Positions 6,612-7,566 of a stretch of DNA of 7,566 bases are shown piece by piece. The stretch lies in assembly GCA_030431355.1 (NCBI GenBank), contig JAUIJG010000261.1:1-7566 (forward strand). The letters run 5' to 3'. Made by a program: the position numbers and the translations under genes. Origin of the DNA: a bacterium. GTDB taxonomy: Bacteria > Cyanobacteriota > Vampirovibrionia > Obscuribacterales > Obscuribacteraceae. The notes under the pieces were generated by a model that saw only the letters and a program-made list of their open reading frames with translations, had not been told where the DNA came from and searched no databases. Each line of letters starts with the position of its first letter. The stretch's first letter is position 1.

Positions 6612-7163
6612 ATGTTTACCCTGAATACTGAAAGACTGGTTTTGCGGAACTGGCGGTCTTCCGACAGCTCCGATGCTTCTGAGTATGCGTCGGATTCCGA
6701 GGTTTGCAAATATATGGATTGGGGTCCCAATTCTGACCGAGAGACCAGTGACTTTATTTTTGCGGCGAGGGAGTCGGCCAGGGAGAAACCACGTCGCTCT
6801 TACGAGTTGGCTATCGTCCACCGCGAAGATAAGAAGGTTGTCGGAGGAATAGGATTGTCGGTTAAAGACCGCACCCATTCTACTGCCATGCTTGGTTATG
6901 CCTTGAATCGCAAGTACTGGGGGCAGGGGATCGCTTCTGAGGCCAGCGTGGAGATGTTACGCTTTGGGTTCGAAGATCTTGAGCTTCATAGAATCTATGC
7001 CACATGCGATACCAGAAATCAGGGTTCGAGAAAAGTGCTGGAGAAGCTTTCCATGCGGAAAGAAGCTCATTTTGTTGAAGATACATATATCAAAGGCGAC
7101 TGGCGAGACTCTTTCTTGTTCGCCATACTGAGGCAGGAGTGGCTCCGTTTGCGCCAAAATTAG
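6612..7163 (+). CDS. GNAT-family N-acetyltransferase, RimJ/RimL type
   Basis: This protein family transfers an acetyl group from acetyl-CoA to an amine, in RimJ/RimL the N-terminus of a ribosomal protein, though many relatives act on antibiotics or small molecules. From ATG 6612 it is 183 residues and begins MFTLNTERLVLRNW, the usual start of the family (TERL.LR). The central strand LAIVHREDKKVVGGIGL (66-82) leads to the acetyl-CoA pyrophosphate loop RKYWGQGIASEA (100-111). LHRIYATCDTRNQGSRKVLEKLSM (125-148) is the classic conserved C-terminal block. ATG 6591 and TTG 6537 lie upstream in frame but would add residues without family similarity and overlap the promoter region. No start has a good Shine-Dalgarno. 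The protein is full length and its substrate is unknown. Confidence 0.9.
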   Translation: MFTLNTERLVLRNWRSSDSSDASEYASDSEVCKYMDWGPNSDRETSDFIFAARESAREKPRRSYELAIVHREDKKVVGGIGLSVKDRTHSTAMLGYALNRKYWGQGIASEASVEMLRFGFEDLELHRIYATCDTRNQGSRKVLEKLSMRKEAHFVEDTYIKGDWRDSFLFAILRQEWLRLRQN

Positions 7164-7200
7164 AATTGAAATTCGTAGGCCGCAGATCTTCGAATTCTAA
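7160..7200. repeat. Short inverted repeat after the acetyltransferase gene
   Basis: TTAGAATT (7160-7167, spanning the stop codon) pairs with AATTCTAA (7193-7200), with AATTCG/CGAATT (7170-7175, 7191-7196) as an alternative inner pair. The arms are AT-rich and no T tract follows, so it is a poor terminator. Confidence 0.35.
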
Positions 7201-7225
7201 CGGTCGCGAAAAATAGTTCAGGTCT

Positions 7226-7281
7226 AGACTCCCAGAGGTGGAAAGAAAAACGCGCGTTTTTCTTTCCACCTTTGGGAGTCT
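7226..7281. repeat. 56-bp near-perfect palindrome
   Basis: The two 28-base arms (7226-7253 and 7254-7281) pair at 27 positions with no spacer. The one exception, G7235 opposite T7272, would be a G-U pair in RNA on the plus strand. The arm begins AGACTCCC, contains GGTGGAAAG and ends AAAAACGC at the centre. The transcript would fold into a stem of about 26 pairs with a GCGC tip. No T tract follows the stem, so it is not a standard intrinsic terminator, although the inner AAAAACGCGCGTTTTT core could work as one. It lies 62 bp after the acetyltransferase stop and 91 bp before the next start codon. Confidence 0.9.
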
Positions 7282-7372
7282 CAACGAGATAGATTTTGAG
7301 CGGCTGGAAATTGAACTTTTATGCTTGAGAGATCGTCATTAATTTTGTGAGGTTAACACAGGAGAATCAGCA

Positions 7373-7566
7373 ATGAGCACATCCCTGTTTATTCAAAGAC
7401 ATATCAATGATCTTTCACTAACTAGCCTTTTCACGACCAGAGAGCTTTTACAGTACGGAACCAGAAATGCAGTTGACTTGACGCTCTTCAAACTAGTCAA
7501 TGCCGGAATAATTCATCGAGTAGCCAGAGGTGTGTTTCGCAGGGCGTGTCTGTCGAAGTCACCGCC
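7373..7566 (+). CDS. Winged-helix AbiEi/DUF6088-like protein (N-terminal part)
   Basis: The first 64 codons of a gene cut by the right edge. ATG 7373 follows GGAG (7361-7364) at 8 nt. The visible part reads as a winged helix-turn-helix: FTTRELLQYGTRNAVDLTLF (20-39) gives the helix-turn-helix and KLVNAGIIHRVARGVFRR (40-57) the wing, with the 'L...G.I.R..RG.Y/F' pattern typical of AbiEi antitoxins and DUF6088 proteins. In known AbiE systems this half represses its own promoter and neutralises a nucleotidyltransferase toxin (AbiEii) encoded directly downstream. Whether such a partner follows lies outside the window. It could instead be a standalone DUF6088 regulator. Confidence 0.75.
   Translation, partial: MSTSLFIQRHINDLSLTSLFTTRELLQYGTRNAVDLTLFKLVNAGIIHRVARGVFRRACLSKSP

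Noticed and set aside
7226..7281. Palindrome as the end of an insertion sequence
   Set aside because: The arms abut with no element between them, and no transposase or flanking target duplication is visible in the window.

Overview
The window is about 50% GC bacterial chromosome. It carries two housekeeping blocks, three partial or small genes of unclear role, and several striking inverted and tandem repeats. The long RecJ resembles cyanobacterial and Firmicutes RecJ in having a C-terminal extension. With the compact BirA lacking a DNA-binding domain and the moderate GC, this suggests a bacterium near the Cyanobacteria/Melainabacteria (Vampirovibrionia, for example Obscuribacterales-like). 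No marker gene is present, so this placement is only an inference.

Left part (1-1719): a minus-strand exported protein of unknown family runs off the left edge, starting at 727 with a clear signal peptide. Divergent from it is a small plus-strand membrane-anchored protein (1020-1307) with a near-perfect Shine-Dalgarno sequence. Its single membrane segment followed by a proline-containing tail recalls the N-terminal anchor of TonB/TolA-type proteins, but no C-terminal domain follows. The next ~410 bases hold no convincing gene.

Centre (1735-5144): recJ and apt form a tight plus-strand pair with overlapping reading frames (56 nt). The same gene order is known from Firmicutes (recJ-apt-relA in Bacillus subtilis), but here relA is absent and the pair ends at a perfect 26-bp palindrome, the likely terminator. 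RecJ is a 5'-3' single-strand DNA exonuclease of repair and recombination. Apt salvages adenine to AMP.

Right-centre (5145-6518): a minus-strand pair, an OsmC-family peroxidase-like protein followed 6 nt later by birA (biotin-protein ligase), converges on recJ-apt. BirA carries an unusual Ser/Asn-rich insertion with a duplicated 14-residue unit, encoded by a 42-bp tandem repeat. A second, unrelated-looking 42-bp-period repeat lies between apt and birA.

Right end (6519-7566): a RimJ/RimL-type GNAT acetyltransferase is transcribed divergently from osmC across a short intergenic region with candidate overlapping promoters. It is followed by a 56-bp near-perfect palindrome. The last gene, cut by the edge, encodes an N-terminal winged-helix domain like that of AbiEi/DUF6088 proteins, often the antitoxin or regulator half of a toxin-antitoxin or abortive-infection pair. 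The toxin, if present, would lie beyond the window. No RNA gene, CRISPR array or transposase was seen.
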